This document shows, piece after piece, positions 1-7,610 of a DNA stretch of 19,796 nucleotides. Position numbers and translations under genes: made by a program. The stretch's first letter is position 1. Every line of letters starts with the position of its first letter. The notes beneath the pieces were generated by a model, which saw nothing but the letters and a program-made list of their open reading frames with translations, searched no databases and was not told the origin of the DNA. This DNA is from Verrucomicrobiota bacterium (GTDB lineage: Bacteria; Verrucomicrobiota; Verrucomicrobiia; Limisphaerales; JAHEOI01), in assembly GCA_018610125.1 (NCBI GenBank), contig JAHEOI010000035.1, forward strand, positions 1 through 19,796, in the 5' to 3' direction.

Positions 1-210
1 ACCTATGATTCTGATGGCGATGGAGTGTTTGATGATGGCAGTTGGAACTTCTCCGGGTCGACGGACTCAAATGGTAAGGTCGAGTTTACCCTCAAGAGGG
101 CATCAACAGGCGATTACCAAGCCGAGGTTACGGATGTGAATCACAGTTCCTACACGTATAATAGCTCACTCGACGAAGACAATCCGGATACCTACACATT
201 GACCGATTGA
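1..210 (+). CDS. C-terminal fragment of a secreted Ig-like domain protein (5' end outside window)
   Basis: The frame is open from base 1 to a TGA at 208-210, giving 69 codons of a gene that begins to the left of the window. The visible part starts with an acidic DSDGDGVFDDG stretch that resembles a calcium-binding loop. It continues into a beta-rich segment (STDSNGKVEFTLK, then GDYQAEVTDVNHSSYTY) that matches the usual pattern of bacterial Ig-like or adhesin-type domains at the C-terminus of large exported proteins. The composition is rich in D, S, T, N and G with no cysteine, which fits an extracellular location. The catalytic or binding part of the protein is not visible, so its function cannot be assigned. 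A strong hairpin terminator follows 38 bases downstream. That this is a real coding end is fairly secure; the domain name is an inference from pattern. Confidence 0.7.
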   Translation, partial: TYDSDGDGVFDDGSWNFSGSTDSNGKVEFTLKRASTGDYQAEVTDVNHSSYTYNSSLDEDNPDTYTLTD

Positions 211-248
211 GGCTAGCTAAACGTTCTTGATTGGAGAAACAGAAGAGT

Positions 249-277
249 AAAAGGGGGCCGAGCAGGCCCCCTTTTTC
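249..277 (+). terminator. Rho-independent terminator, probably bidirectional
   Basis: An 11-base-pair perfect stem (AAAAGGGGGCC at 249-259 pairing with GGCCCCCTTTT at 265-275) has a 5-base loop and a T-tract at 272-276. It lies between the end of the Ig-like gene (+, stop at 210) and the end of the aldo/keto reductase gene (-, stop at 336). The A-run on the left arm gives a shorter U-tract on the other strand, so it may stop transcription from both converging genes. Confidence 0.88.
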
Positions 278-335
278 TAAAGAAATAGAGGGCTGTTGAA
301 TATCAGTGCTCGCAAGCGGCCGTATCGTGGTTGCA

Positions 336-1376
336 TCACAGCCACCGAAGGCCATCCTCTTGGAGCGAGTTGGGAATCTCGGCCTCGATTTCGTCGATTT
401 TGCGGAGCGTTTCCGAATCGAGTCGGACATCCGCCGCTTTGAGCGTTTCATCCAATTGGTCCAAGCGTGAAGCCCCGATCAGGGTCGAGCCGACAAAGTC
501 GTGCTGCTTGCTCCAAGCGGTTGCCAGGGTTGTCACGCTCATGCCGAGCTCTTTGGCAATTTCGGAGCAGCGGCGAACCACTTCCAGCGACCGCTCATTC
601 ACGAAACGGGTGGCCATCTGCTTCTGGCGTTCGTGGCCTTGCCGTAAATAAGCCGTAAACCGGGCGTCATCCGGATATTGCGACGCGTTGTACTTGCCTG
701 TCAGGGCACCTCCCCCTAACGGTGAGTAAGGGATCAAGCTCACCTGCTCGCGTCGACACACTTGCGCCAGCTCGCTTTCACAACGGCGATTAATAAGACT
801 GAAATTATTTTGGACGGTGTCATAGCGTCGGAGACCATGCTTCTCGGCGTCCCATAAGCTCCTCATCACACCCCAGCAGGTCTCATTACTGCTCCCGATA
901 ACACGGATCTTTCCTGCTTGGATGAGATCCGTCAGTGCGTCGAGGGTATCTTCATAACGCATCCAGTGATCCGGCCAGTGGGTCTGATAGAGATCAATGT
1001 AATCCGTTTGGAGTCGGCTCAGGCTGTGCTCGACCGCGGAGATGACCTGGCGCCGATCCAGTGCGGTCAGGCCGTGCCGTACCGGCGGCACGAACCAGCC
1101 ATGCCCGGGACCGGTAATTTTGGTGGCCACAATGACCGATTCCCTGGGCTTCGTTTTCAGCCATTCCCCGACAATTTCCTCAGTGACTCCGAAGGTCTCT
1201 TCTTTCGGTGGCACCGGATACATCTCCGCGGCGTCAAAGAAGTTGACTCCATGATCGTAAGCGGTGTCCATAATCCGAAACGCGGTCTGCTTGTCGGTTT
1301 GAGAGCCGAACGTCATCGTCCCCATCCCGATTTCCGAGACTGCCAAACCGCTTTTTCCCAATCGCCGTCGTTCCAT
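336..1376 (-). CDS. tas: Tas-type NADP(H)-dependent aldo/keto reductase
   Basis: This encodes a 346-residue cytoplasmic aldo/keto reductase, a TIM-barrel enzyme that reduces carbonyls with NAD(P)H. All four catalytic positions are visible: D48, Y53 (in DAAEMYP), K86 (VIVATK) and H133 (YQTHWP). The AEMYPVPP stretch, the ALDR segment, KIRVIGSSNET and the LTGKY segment resemble, from memory, the E. coli Tas protein, which is also about 346 residues. The frame stays open upstream to 1460, but those codons run into the repeat region. I chose the ATG at 1376 because MERRRLGKSGL is the normal family N-terminus; an ATG at 1394 is possible. No clear Shine-Dalgarno site precedes it. The gene stands alone and faces the Ig-like gene. 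The physiological substrate is unknown. The family call is secure; orthology to Tas is likely but untested. Confidence 0.93.
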   Translation of the reverse strand: MERRRLGKSGLAVSEIGMGTMTFGSQTDKQTAFRIMDTAYDHGVNFFDAAEMYPVPPKEETFGVTEEIVGEWLKTKPRESVIVATKITGPGHGWFVPPVRHGLTALDRRQVISAVEHSLSRLQTDYIDLYQTHWPDHWMRYEDTLDALTDLIQAGKIRVIGSSNETCWGVMRSLWDAEKHGLRRYDTVQNNFSLINRRCESELAQVCRREQVSLIPYSPLGGGALTGKYNASQYPDDARFTAYLRQGHERQKQMATRFVNERSLEVVRRCSEIAKELGMSVTTLATAWSKQHDFVGSTLIGASRLDQLDETLKAADVRLDSETLRKIDEIEAEIPNSLQEDGLRWL

Positions 1377-1784
1377 AGCAAGCAAGGAATCCATCGGCAG
1401 AGAGGTATTGTCAAGATCCTCTTTCTCTTTAAGTCCGATGTGGTGTGGTGCAGGCTGCACGGAAACGGAAGCAGGCCGGGCTTCGTGTGGTGCAGGCTGT
1501 CAGCCTGCTCTGGGTTGGAAGAGCCGATCACGCGGTCTGCGCCACGCCCAGCCGGCTCTTAATCAAAAGCCGATCACGCGGTCTGCGTTACATGGACCGT
1601 TGGCTTGCTGCGGATTCAGGCAGGAGGAAATAGCAGTGGTGTTGTGGTGCAGTCGTTCCTTGTCTTTGCGAGGAGGCTTTAGTAAATTGAAAGTGAAGGC
1701 TGTGTCCGTCCCGAGGAATTGGGTAGCGCGACGGGTGTTTGTGACTGACGAAGTTGATTCTAAAAAACCGAATAGAGTGGCGTT
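1377..1784. other. Non-coding region with short repeats between divergent genes
   Basis: This 408-base stretch separates the leftward aldo/keto reductase from the rightward prepilin-like gene and should hold both promoters. I see no convincing gene: frames open here have low-complexity, Cys/Arg-rich translations typical of repeat DNA. Bases 1443-1587 hold a repeat cluster described separately. Bases 1590-1784 show no clear -35/-10 pair or operator. A GCAGGAGGAAATAG stretch near 1619-1632 looks like a ribosome-binding site but is followed by no credible protein. Confidence 0.6.
1443..1587. repeat. REP-like palindromic repeat cluster
   Basis: Several related repeats are packed together. A 15-base direct repeat (GTGTGGTGCAGGCTG) occurs at 1443-1457 and 1485-1499. 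The second copy runs into an 8-base-arm inverted repeat, GCAGGCTG-T-CAGCCTGC, at 1492-1508. An exact 20-base direct repeat containing CGATCACGCGGTCTGCG occurs at 1522-1541 and 1568-1587. The first copy is framed by AAGAGCCG (1519-1526) and CGGCTCTT (1553-1560), an 8-base inverted repeat. The same GCAGGCT/AGCCTGC core and a GCAGACC/GGTCTGC core recur at 4167-4224. The arrangement fits a dispersed intergenic REP/BIME-type family; which enzyme, if any, moves it is unknown. Confidence 0.7.
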
Positions 1785-2624
1785 ATGAGGATCGCAAGGA
1801 AAAGGCTGGAGCGAGCTAGGAGTCCGAGACGAGGTTTCACCCTGATTGAGCTGCTTGTCGTGATCGCCATCATCGCGATATTGGCGAGCATGCTGTTACC
1901 GGCTTTGGCGGGGGCAAGGAAGCAGGCAACCGCCGCCAGCTGCCTTAACAATCACAAGCAGCTCACGCTCGGTTGGATGATGTATGCCCAGGATCACGAC
2001 GGTCGCATTGTGGGAGGGAACACGAGGCGACCGCACGATTGGTGGAATGGTCCGGCCGAGATTGATCAAACCGGTCTTTCGGGGCGGGAGCGGCACATTG
2101 AAGAGACCAAGAAGGGGATCCGAGAAGGGACATTGTTTCCCTGGGTCGAGGACGCCGGGGTCTACCATTGCCCGGGAGATACTCGAATCAAAAAACGTGT
2201 CGGCGATGGGCTTGCCTATGATAGTTATGCCATCGCAGGTGGCTGGGATGGCGAGCAGCCTGAGATATCGGTAACCCAGATGAATGAGATCCCCAATCCC
2301 GCAAAGAAATATGTCTTCGTTGAAGAAGCCGATACCCGGGGCTACAACATCGGGTCATGGATTATTAATCCGGGCTCCGGCTTCAAAGGGCGGTGGATCG
2401 ATGCCCCTGCAATCTTCCATAACAATGCCAGTACCTTCGGGTTTGCCGATGGCCATGCCGAGCTCCATAAGTGGGTCGATCCCCGCACGATTAAGATTGC
2501 GGAGATCGATGATCCGGGCGATAAATTCAATAATAAGCATGTCGGGAGCCGCGATTTTGCGTGGGCCAGTCTGCATTATGCCTTTGATCCGGAAGAATAC
2601 AAGGATCTGTTTGGCGGGATTTAA
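1785..2624 (+). CDS. Prepilin-like protein with H-X9-DG domain
   Basis: The 279-residue product has a type IV pilin-like N-terminus. A basic leader (MRIARKRLERARSPRR) ends in Gly17, followed by F18-T-L-I-E22 and a hydrophobic helix to about residue 42. A prepilin peptidase would cut between G17 and F18. SCLNNHKQLTLGWMMYAQDHDG follows the helix, a pattern common in the large PVC family of type II secretion/pseudopilin-like proteins. Near the C-terminus, H212 is followed by nine residues and D222-G223, the H-X9-DG signature of the prepilin-associated domain; FADGH and a downstream W complete it. The protein is probably anchored in the inner membrane and exposed to the periplasm. Its job is not known for this family, although such genes often sit beside sulfatases in PVC genomes. 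The first sulfatase starts 50 bases downstream, so co-transcription is likely. The Shine-Dalgarno site is weak. Confidence 0.9.
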   Translation: MRIARKRLERARSPRRGFTLIELLVVIAIIAILASMLLPALAGARKQATAASCLNNHKQLTLGWMMYAQDHDGRIVGGNTRRPHDWWNGPAEIDQTGLSGRERHIEETKKGIREGTLFPWVEDAGVYHCPGDTRIKKRVGDGLAYDSYAIAGGWDGEQPEISVTQMNEIPNPAKKYVFVEEADTRGYNIGSWIINPGSGFKGRWIDAPAIFHNNASTFGFADGHAELHKWVDPRTIKIAEIDDPGDKFNNKHVGSRDFAWASLHYAFDPEEYKDLFGGI

Positions 2625-2674
2625 AGGGGAATTCGGGCCCGCAATTCGGCTTGGTTTTGAGCAGGAGATGAATC

Positions 2675-4141
2675 ATGAAATGGTCGAGCATTCGAACCGC
2701 GGCCGTATCGGCCGCGGTTATCTGTAATGCGGCGTTTACGGGAGTGTCGGGCGCGTCCGCGTCCGGGGCCGAGGTTGAGCAGCCAAACATTGTCTTTATC
2801 ATGGTCGATGATCTCGGCAAGGAATGGATCTCGGCTTATGGCGCCGAGAAGATTGAGACCCCGAACATCGACCGTTTGGCAAGGGAAGGGATGCGCTTCA
2901 CGAATGCTTGGTCGATGCCCCAATGCACGCCCACGCGTGTCACGCTCCTAACCGGTCAGTATCCGTTTCGCAACGGCTGGACGAATCACTTCGATGTCCC
3001 GAGGTGGGGAAGTGGCGCCCACTTTGATCCCGCTCGCAACGCCTCATTCGCACGAGTGCTTCGGCAAGCCGGCTATGCGACAGCCATCGCCGGGAAGTGG
3101 CAGATCGATGACTTTCGTGTGGAGCCGAAGGCGCTCGACGAGGCCGGCTTTGATCGGTGGTGTGTCTGGACCGGCGGTGAAGGCGGGAATCCGAAGTCGC
3201 ATGTCCGATATTGGGATCCTTACATCCATCAGGGTCTCACAAGCCGGACTTACGAAGATGAGTATGGACCGACGATTTTCAATGACTTCCTTATCGACTT
3301 CGTAAAAGAGAACCGGAATAAGCCGATGTTCCTTTATTATCCCATGTGCCTGACCCATGGACCGCTTGTAACGACACCGGACGAGCCGAATGCCCAGGGC
3401 AGCGAAGGCAAATTCAAGGCGATGCTTCGATACACGGATAAGCTTGTCGGCAAGCTGGTCGATACATTCGATCGGCTCGGACTTCGAAAACGGACCATTT
3501 TCATCTTCACTACGGATAATGGCACGATGGGGGGGCAGACCGGGATTCGGAATGGCCATAAGGTGCGTGGCGCAAAAGCCGAAATGCGAGAGGCCGGTGT
3601 CGCGATGCCGTTTATCGTCCGGGGTCCAGGGCTCGTTCCTCAGGGCGTCGTGACCGATGCCTTGACCGACTTCACGGATATGCTGCCGACCTTTGCCGAG
3701 CTCGCCGGGACCGAGCCGTCGCAGAAATGGGTTGTCGATGGGCACTCGATTGCTCCTGTCATCCTGGGCGAGGCTGAGGAATCACCGCGTCAATGGATCT
3801 ATGCTCAAGGCGGGCACCCCGCGAAATTTCAAAACAATCGAGTCGTACCCGCTCAACAATATGATGATCGGGTCATCCGGAACAAGCGGTGGAAGCTCTG
3901 GGTTAGCAAGGACCGAAAACCGATTCGGCTTTACGACATGCAAAACGATCCGTGGGAGGAGAAGAACTTGATCGATAGCGACGATCCCGAAGCGAAGGCG
4001 GCCAAAGAGGCGCTCTGGTCGGTTATCGAAACGATGCCAAAAGTCGACGCCGCCCCGCGCTACAAGCCTAATCCGAAGCAGCCATGGGACAGGTTTGACT
4101 ACGTCGGCGCGGAAAAGGCGCCGGCGCATGCCCCGCGGTGA
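2675..4141 (+). CDS. Secreted sulfatase 1 (family S1, CTPTR motif, GKWQ variant)
   Basis: This 488-residue exported sulfatase should hydrolyse sulfate esters in the periplasm or outside the cell. A Sec signal peptide covers about residues 1-31. The calcium-binding aspartates are D45-D46 (MVDDLG). The formylglycine motif is C84-T-P-T-R88, so C84 is expected to be converted to formylglycine by a maturation enzyme not present here. H228 (THGP), D281-N282 (TTDNG) and basic residues K296/K301 fit the remaining active-site positions. The second sulfatase signature, normally GKWH, reads G140-K-W-Q143, which may affect leaving-group handling or mark a subfamily. The C-terminal subdomain carries the usual RNKRWKLW...LYDMQNDPWEEKNL stretch. 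An AGGAG at 2663-2667, seven bases before the ATG, fixes the start. The substrate cannot be told from sequence. Confidence 0.95.
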   Translation: MKWSSIRTAAVSAAVICNAAFTGVSGASASGAEVEQPNIVFIMVDDLGKEWISAYGAEKIETPNIDRLAREGMRFTNAWSMPQCTPTRVTLLTGQYPFRNGWTNHFDVPRWGSGAHFDPARNASFARVLRQAGYATAIAGKWQIDDFRVEPKALDEAGFDRWCVWTGGEGGNPKSHVRYWDPYIHQGLTSRTYEDEYGPTIFNDFLIDFVKENRNKPMFLYYPMCLTHGPLVTTPDEPNAQGSEGKFKAMLRYTDKLVGKLVDTFDRLGLRKRTIFIFTTDNGTMGGQTGIRNGHKVRGAKAEMREAGVAMPFIVRGPGLVPQGVVTDALTDFTDMLPTFAELAGTEPSQKWVVDGHSIAPVILGEAEESPRQWIYAQGGHPAKFQNNRVVPAQQYDDRVIRNKRWKLWVSKDRKPIRLYDMQNDPWEEKNLIDSDDPEAKAAKEALWSVIETMPKVDAAPRYKPNPKQPWDRFDYVGAEKAPAHAPR

Positions 4142-4166
4142 GATTGGCCGGAAGGACGAGGTCGAA

Positions 4167-4224
4167 AGCCTGCGACACAGCAGGCTCGACAGCCTGCGCT
4201 ACGTAATGCAGACCGCCTGGTCTG
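4167..4224. repeat. REP-like palindromes of the same class as 1443-1587
   Basis: Three alternating cores occur: AGCCTGC (4167-4173), GCAGGCT (4180-4186) and AGCCTGC (4191-4197). The middle core can pair with either neighbour, giving two mutually exclusive hairpins; the right-hand one has a CGAC loop. A second hairpin follows: GCAGACC (4208-4214), a four-base loop and GGTCTGC (4219-4225 or one base either side). Both cores also occur at 1443-1587. The order is the same in the two places: the CAGGCT-type palindrome first, then the GGTCTGC-type sequence. Confidence 0.68.
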
Positions 4225-4231
4225 CTGTATC

Positions 4232-4341
4232 TTACCCCGTGAAACCAAGTTCCCCATTTACTTTGACTTTGACCATCGTCGATTTGCCGTGTCTGCAACG
4301 CCCAGGCAGGCCTGCGGCCTGTCCTGTATTTCACGGGGTAA
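4232..4341. repeat. 13-base inverted repeat bounding a 110-base segment
   Basis: TTACCCCGTGAAA at 4232-4244 is the exact reverse complement of TTTCACGGGGTAA at 4329-4341. The 84 bases between contain a perfect 10-base palindrome, GCAGGCCTGC, at 4306-4315. The arrangement looks like a very small non-autonomous element with terminal inverted repeats, or a long RNA hairpin. I see no clear target-site duplication outside the arms and no coding capacity inside. Confidence 0.5.
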
Positions 4342-4529
4342 AGATTGCCGAATCTGCCTCTTTCCCACACCACTTAACGCCTGATCGAGAAATCCCCGTT
4401 GCCCAACGCCTTTTTTATTGCGGCAGATGGGCATGCTCCTTACACTCGCCGTCGTGATCCGCCGAATGCCATCCAATGGATTGGGATGAGGCGGGACTTT
4501 GCCAATGACGAAATTCGGAGAAAATACGT

Positions 4530-6023
4530 ATGCGACAACAAAGCGCTTTGACCATTTGGGCGGTAGCAGCAATGAGGGCATTGGCCCTGCTCGTCGCGCT
4601 TGGGACAGCGGCCCATGGCCTATCGGCTCCGGACGGCGGCTCGAATGATAACGGGGCCACCCAATCGGACCGTCCGAATATCTTGTTCGTGTTTGCTGAC
4701 GATCTCTGCTGGGAGGCGTTGGGAATGATGAATCACACCGTGGTGGAGACCCCCCATCTGGATCGACTCGCATCCCAAGGGCTGAGCTTCACTCGGGCTT
4801 ACAACATGGGCGCCTGGGGAGGTGCCGTGTGTGTGGCGAGCCGAACCATGCTTAACAGCGGGCGTTTCCTCTGGCGAAGTCGACGCTTGAACATGGAAGA
4901 GGAGCGTCAGGGAGGACGGGTCTGGTCAAAGCGGATGGAGGAGGCCGGCTACGAAACTTATTTCTCGGGTAAGTGGCACGTGCCGGAATTATCCGCCAAA
5001 AAGTCATTCCACCATGTCACCCACGTGCGTCCCGGCATGCCGAATCAAACCTCGGAGGGTTACAATCGACCCAAGGTTGGAGAACCGGACCCTTGGGATC
5101 CTTGGGACCGCAAGTATGGAGGCTACTGGAAGGGTGGCAAGCACTGGTCCGAAGTGCTTGCCGATGACGCGGAAACCTTTCTTGACCAGGCATCGGAAAA
5201 GCAAAAGCCGTTTTTCATGTATCTGGCATTCAATGCGCCGCATGATCCCCGGCAGTCTCCGGAACGGTTTGTCAACCAATATGCGGTCGATGAGATCGCG
5301 ATTCCGGAAAACTTTATGGCGAAGTATCCCTACCGGAAGCCGATGGGGTCCCCGTGGAATCTGCGGGATGAACGCCTGGCACCGATGCCGCGCACTGAAT
5401 ATGCAATCAGGGTCAATCGGCGGGAGTATTACGCGATCATTTCTCACATGGACGAGCAGATAGGTCGGATTTTGGAGGCTTTGAAAGAGACCGGGAAGGC
5501 TGAGAACACTTATATAATTTTCACTGCCGACCATGGACTGGCGGTCGGGCATCATGGACTAATGGGTAAGCAGAACCTGTTCGAGCATTCCATGCGAGTC
5601 CCATTCTTTATCATCGGCCCTGGAATTCCCGAGGGCGAGACAATTGATGAGCGGATATACCTTCAGGACGCGATGGCAACCAGCTTGGAATTGGCCGGGC
5701 AGCCTATCCCGGAATATGTTCAGTTCAAAAGTGTGATGCCGTTGATTCGCGGTGACCGCGAGAGCCAATATGAATCGATCTATGGCGGCTATCGAGAGCA
5801 TCAAAGGGCGATCGTCGACGGGCGCTTTAAGCTTATTCTCTATCCAAAAGCGCCCAAGGTCTTGCTGTTCGATTTGGCGAACGATCCGGAAGAGCTGAAC
5901 AATCTCGCTGACGAAGCCCAATATCGAGATACCGTGCGTCGGTTGTTCGATCAGCTCTTGGAGCTGCAGACAACGGCCGGGGATCGATTGGACCTCAAAG
6001 AGGCGTTTCCGGAGTTGTCGTAA
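4530..6023 (+). CDS. Secreted sulfatase 2 (family S1, CVASR motif)
   Basis: A 497-residue exported sulfatase. The N-terminus has a hydrophobic signal segment at about residues 8-31 and then a short polar linker before RPNILFVFADDLCW, where D57-D58 bind calcium. The maturation motif is C101-V-A-S-R105, with alanine where most Cys-type sulfatases have proline. C-x-A-x-R is known to be accepted by radical-SAM anaerobic maturases, so the enzyme is probably active. G147-K-W-H150 and H238 (APHDP) are intact. The metal/formylglycine site near the end reads A-D334-H335-G, with H replacing the common N. A GHHGLMGKQNLFEHSMRVPF stretch supplies K347 and is typical of PVC choline-sulfatase-like enzymes. 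The start ATG follows GGAG with nine bases of spacing. Sulfatase 3 begins 18 bases downstream, so the two are very likely co-transcribed. Confidence 0.95.
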   Translation: MRQQSALTIWAVAAMRALALLVALGTAAHGLSAPDGGSNDNGATQSDRPNILFVFADDLCWEALGMMNHTVVETPHLDRLASQGLSFTRAYNMGAWGGAVCVASRTMLNSGRFLWRSRRLNMEEERQGGRVWSKRMEEAGYETYFSGKWHVPELSAKKSFHHVTHVRPGMPNQTSEGYNRPKVGEPDPWDPWDRKYGGYWKGGKHWSEVLADDAETFLDQASEKQKPFFMYLAFNAPHDPRQSPERFVNQYAVDEIAIPENFMAKYPYRKPMGSPWNLRDERLAPMPRTEYAIRVNRREYYAIISHMDEQIGRILEALKETGKAENTYIIFTADHGLAVGHHGLMGKQNLFEHSMRVPFFIIGPGIPEGETIDERIYLQDAMATSLELAGQPIPEYVQFKSVMPLIRGDRESQYESIYGGYREHQRAIVDGRFKLILYPKAPKVLLFDLANDPEELNNLADEAQYRDTVRRLFDQLLELQTTAGDRLDLKEAFPELS

Positions 6024-6041
6024 TTCAATAAACGAAGTCGC

Positions 6042-7535
6042 ATGAAGCGGAAAGAAGACCGACAAACGCTTCAACAGACGCTTTTCCTCGGAGCGATACT
6101 GATGATCGTTCTCGCATGGGCCATTGTGCCGGCGCGCGCAGGGGAGAAGCCGAACATCCTGTTCATTTACTTGGATGATTTCGGGTGGCGTGACACCGGC
6201 TACATGGGAAGTGACTTCTATGAGACCCCCCACCTGGATAAGCTTGCCTCTCAGGGGATGGTCTTTACCGATGCGTATTCCTGTGCCGCAAACTGTGCTC
6301 CGGCGCGGGCCTGCTTGTTGTCCGGTCAATATACCCCCCGGCACAAGATATTCAATGTGGGCACTCGCCCGCGTGGGAATGCGAAACATCGTCGATTGGA
6401 GCATATTCCCGGTAAGCGAACCTTGGATCCGTCCATTGAGACATGGGCCCATCGGCTCCAGGGCGTGGGCTATACCACTGCAACGATGGGGAAGTGGCAC
6501 CTTTCAGACAACCCGCGACCGTATGGATTCGACGTGAATATTGGCGGGACCCATTCCGGGAGCCCGCCGAACGGTTATTACCCGCCGCATGGCAATGTCC
6601 CAGGACTCGAAGATGCCCCCGAAGGGGAGTACCTGACCGATCGACTGACCAAGGAGGCCGTTGAGTTCATCCGCGCGAATCAGGAACGCCCATGGGCGCT
6701 TTATCTCACGCACTTTGCGGTCCATACCCCGCTCGATGCCAAGAAAGAGCTTCTTTCCAAGTACCGGAGCAAGCCGGAGGGGGAGCTGCACGATCACGTG
6801 GCCATGGCGACCATGATCCAGGCCGTGGATGATGGCATCGGACGTATTCAAACCACGCTTGAGGAGCTCGGACTGGTCAAGAATACAGTCGTCATTTTTT
6901 ACTCCGACAATGGGGGATACGGCCCGGCGACGGATATGGCGCCGCTCAAGGGTTATAAAGGGACCTACTACGAGGGAGGGATCCGTGTGCCGTTCTTCGT
7001 GAAATGGCCCGGGGTGGTGGAGCCCGGCACGAAGAGCGACGAGCCGATAATCGGGGTCGATCTTTACCCGACCCTTTGCGAGATCGCGGGGGCTCCAATG
7101 CCCGAAGATCAGCCATTGGATGGGGTCAGTCTATTACCCCTCCTGCGGGGCGATATCGATACCTTCGGCAAACGCCCCATCTTCTGGCATTTCCCGGCTT
7201 ACTTGCAATCTTATAGCGTCTATGACGAGCAGCGCGATCCGTTGTTCCGAACCCGTCCGTGCAGCATCATCCGTCTCGGCAAGTGGAAGCTGCACCAATA
7301 TTTCGAGGATGGGGCGTTGGAGCTGTACAATCTGGCTGAAGATATCGGTGAGACCACCAACCTGGCTGAAGAGCGGCCCGCAAAGACACAGATGTTGCTC
7401 TCTCGCCTTAAGGCGTGGCGGAGACAAGTGAAAGCGCCGGTGCCGGACGAGCCCAACCCTGATTTCGATGCGGAGGCCGAGCGGAAGGCGATCGAAGCAA
7501 TGCGTGAGCGGGCGGCCGAAAGCGACAAGGAGTGA
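6042..7535 (+). CDS. Secreted sulfatase 3 (family S1, CAPAR motif)
   Basis: A 497-residue exported sulfatase with a long signal peptide (a basic, glutamine-rich n-region, a hydrophobic core at about 15-29, and a likely cut after ARA, near residue 33). The calcium site is D45-D46 (YLDDFGW). The formylglycine motif is C85-A-P-A-R89. G150-K-W-H153, H228 (VHTP), D289-N290-G and K303/K306 are all in place, so every key active-site position looks intact. PLKGYKGTYYEGGIRVPFF is the usual segment of the arylsulfatase A-like group. The C-terminal subdomain (GKWKLHQYFEDGALELYNLAEDIGETTNL) is typical, followed by a charged helical tail. No clear Shine-Dalgarno sequence precedes the ATG, which sits 18 bases after sulfatase 2, so translational coupling is possible. 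The substrate is unknown. Confidence 0.95.
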   Translation: MKRKEDRQTLQQTLFLGAILMIVLAWAIVPARAGEKPNILFIYLDDFGWRDTGYMGSDFYETPHLDKLASQGMVFTDAYSCAANCAPARACLLSGQYTPRHKIFNVGTRPRGNAKHRRLEHIPGKRTLDPSIETWAHRLQGVGYTTATMGKWHLSDNPRPYGFDVNIGGTHSGSPPNGYYPPHGNVPGLEDAPEGEYLTDRLTKEAVEFIRANQERPWALYLTHFAVHTPLDAKKELLSKYRSKPEGELHDHVAMATMIQAVDDGIGRIQTTLEELGLVKNTVVIFYSDNGGYGPATDMAPLKGYKGTYYEGGIRVPFFVKWPGVVEPGTKSDEPIIGVDLYPTLCEIAGAPMPEDQPLDGVSLLPLLRGDIDTFGKRPIFWHFPAYLQSYSVYDEQRDPLFRTRPCSIIRLGKWKLHQYFEDGALELYNLAEDIGETTNLAEERPAKTQMLLSRLKAWRRQVKAPVPDEPNPDFDAEAERKAIEAMRERAAESDKE

Positions 7536-7610
7536 AGCGCTGGGTCAAAGCGAAAGGATTGGCATGGGGCAGGATGGAAATCGTTCAAGACAAATCGTTA
7601 AAACAGGCAA

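Larger units (their letters stand above)
4142..4529. other. 388-base non-coding gap within the sulfatase cluster
   Basis: No credible gene lies between sulfatases 1 and 2. The left part (4167-4224) carries REP-like palindromes, and 4232-4341 is bounded by a 13-base inverted repeat; both are listed separately. A small CGTT-GCCC-AACG hairpin at 4397-4408 followed by six T at 4411-4416 could be a weak terminator for rightward transcription. A GGAG at 4517-4520 is the ribosome-binding site of sulfatase 2. I found no well-matched promoter. The gap means sulfatase 1 may be on a different transcript from sulfatases 2-4. Confidence 0.55.

Noticed and set aside
1386..1414. TTGACA on the minus strand upstream of the aldo/keto reductase as a -35 box
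   Set aside because: No -10-like hexamer at 16-18 bases, and such a promoter would overlap the likely start codon.
918..1562. Long rightward open frame opposite the aldo/keto reductase
   Set aside because: It is antisense to a gene with all catalytic residues in place and shows no domain features.
1522..1587. Exact 20-base direct repeat as a possible CRISPR array
   Set aside because: Only two copies with a 26-base spacer, embedded among palindromic REP-like sequence, and no cas genes nearby.
1408..1788. Open frames across the intergenic region as possible small genes
   Set aside because: They run through repeats, have Cys/Arg-rich translations without domain character, and lack supporting start signals.
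2675..4141. Sulfatase 1 as a pseudogene because of the GKWQ change
   Set aside because: The frame is intact, the length is normal, and the other active-site residues are present.
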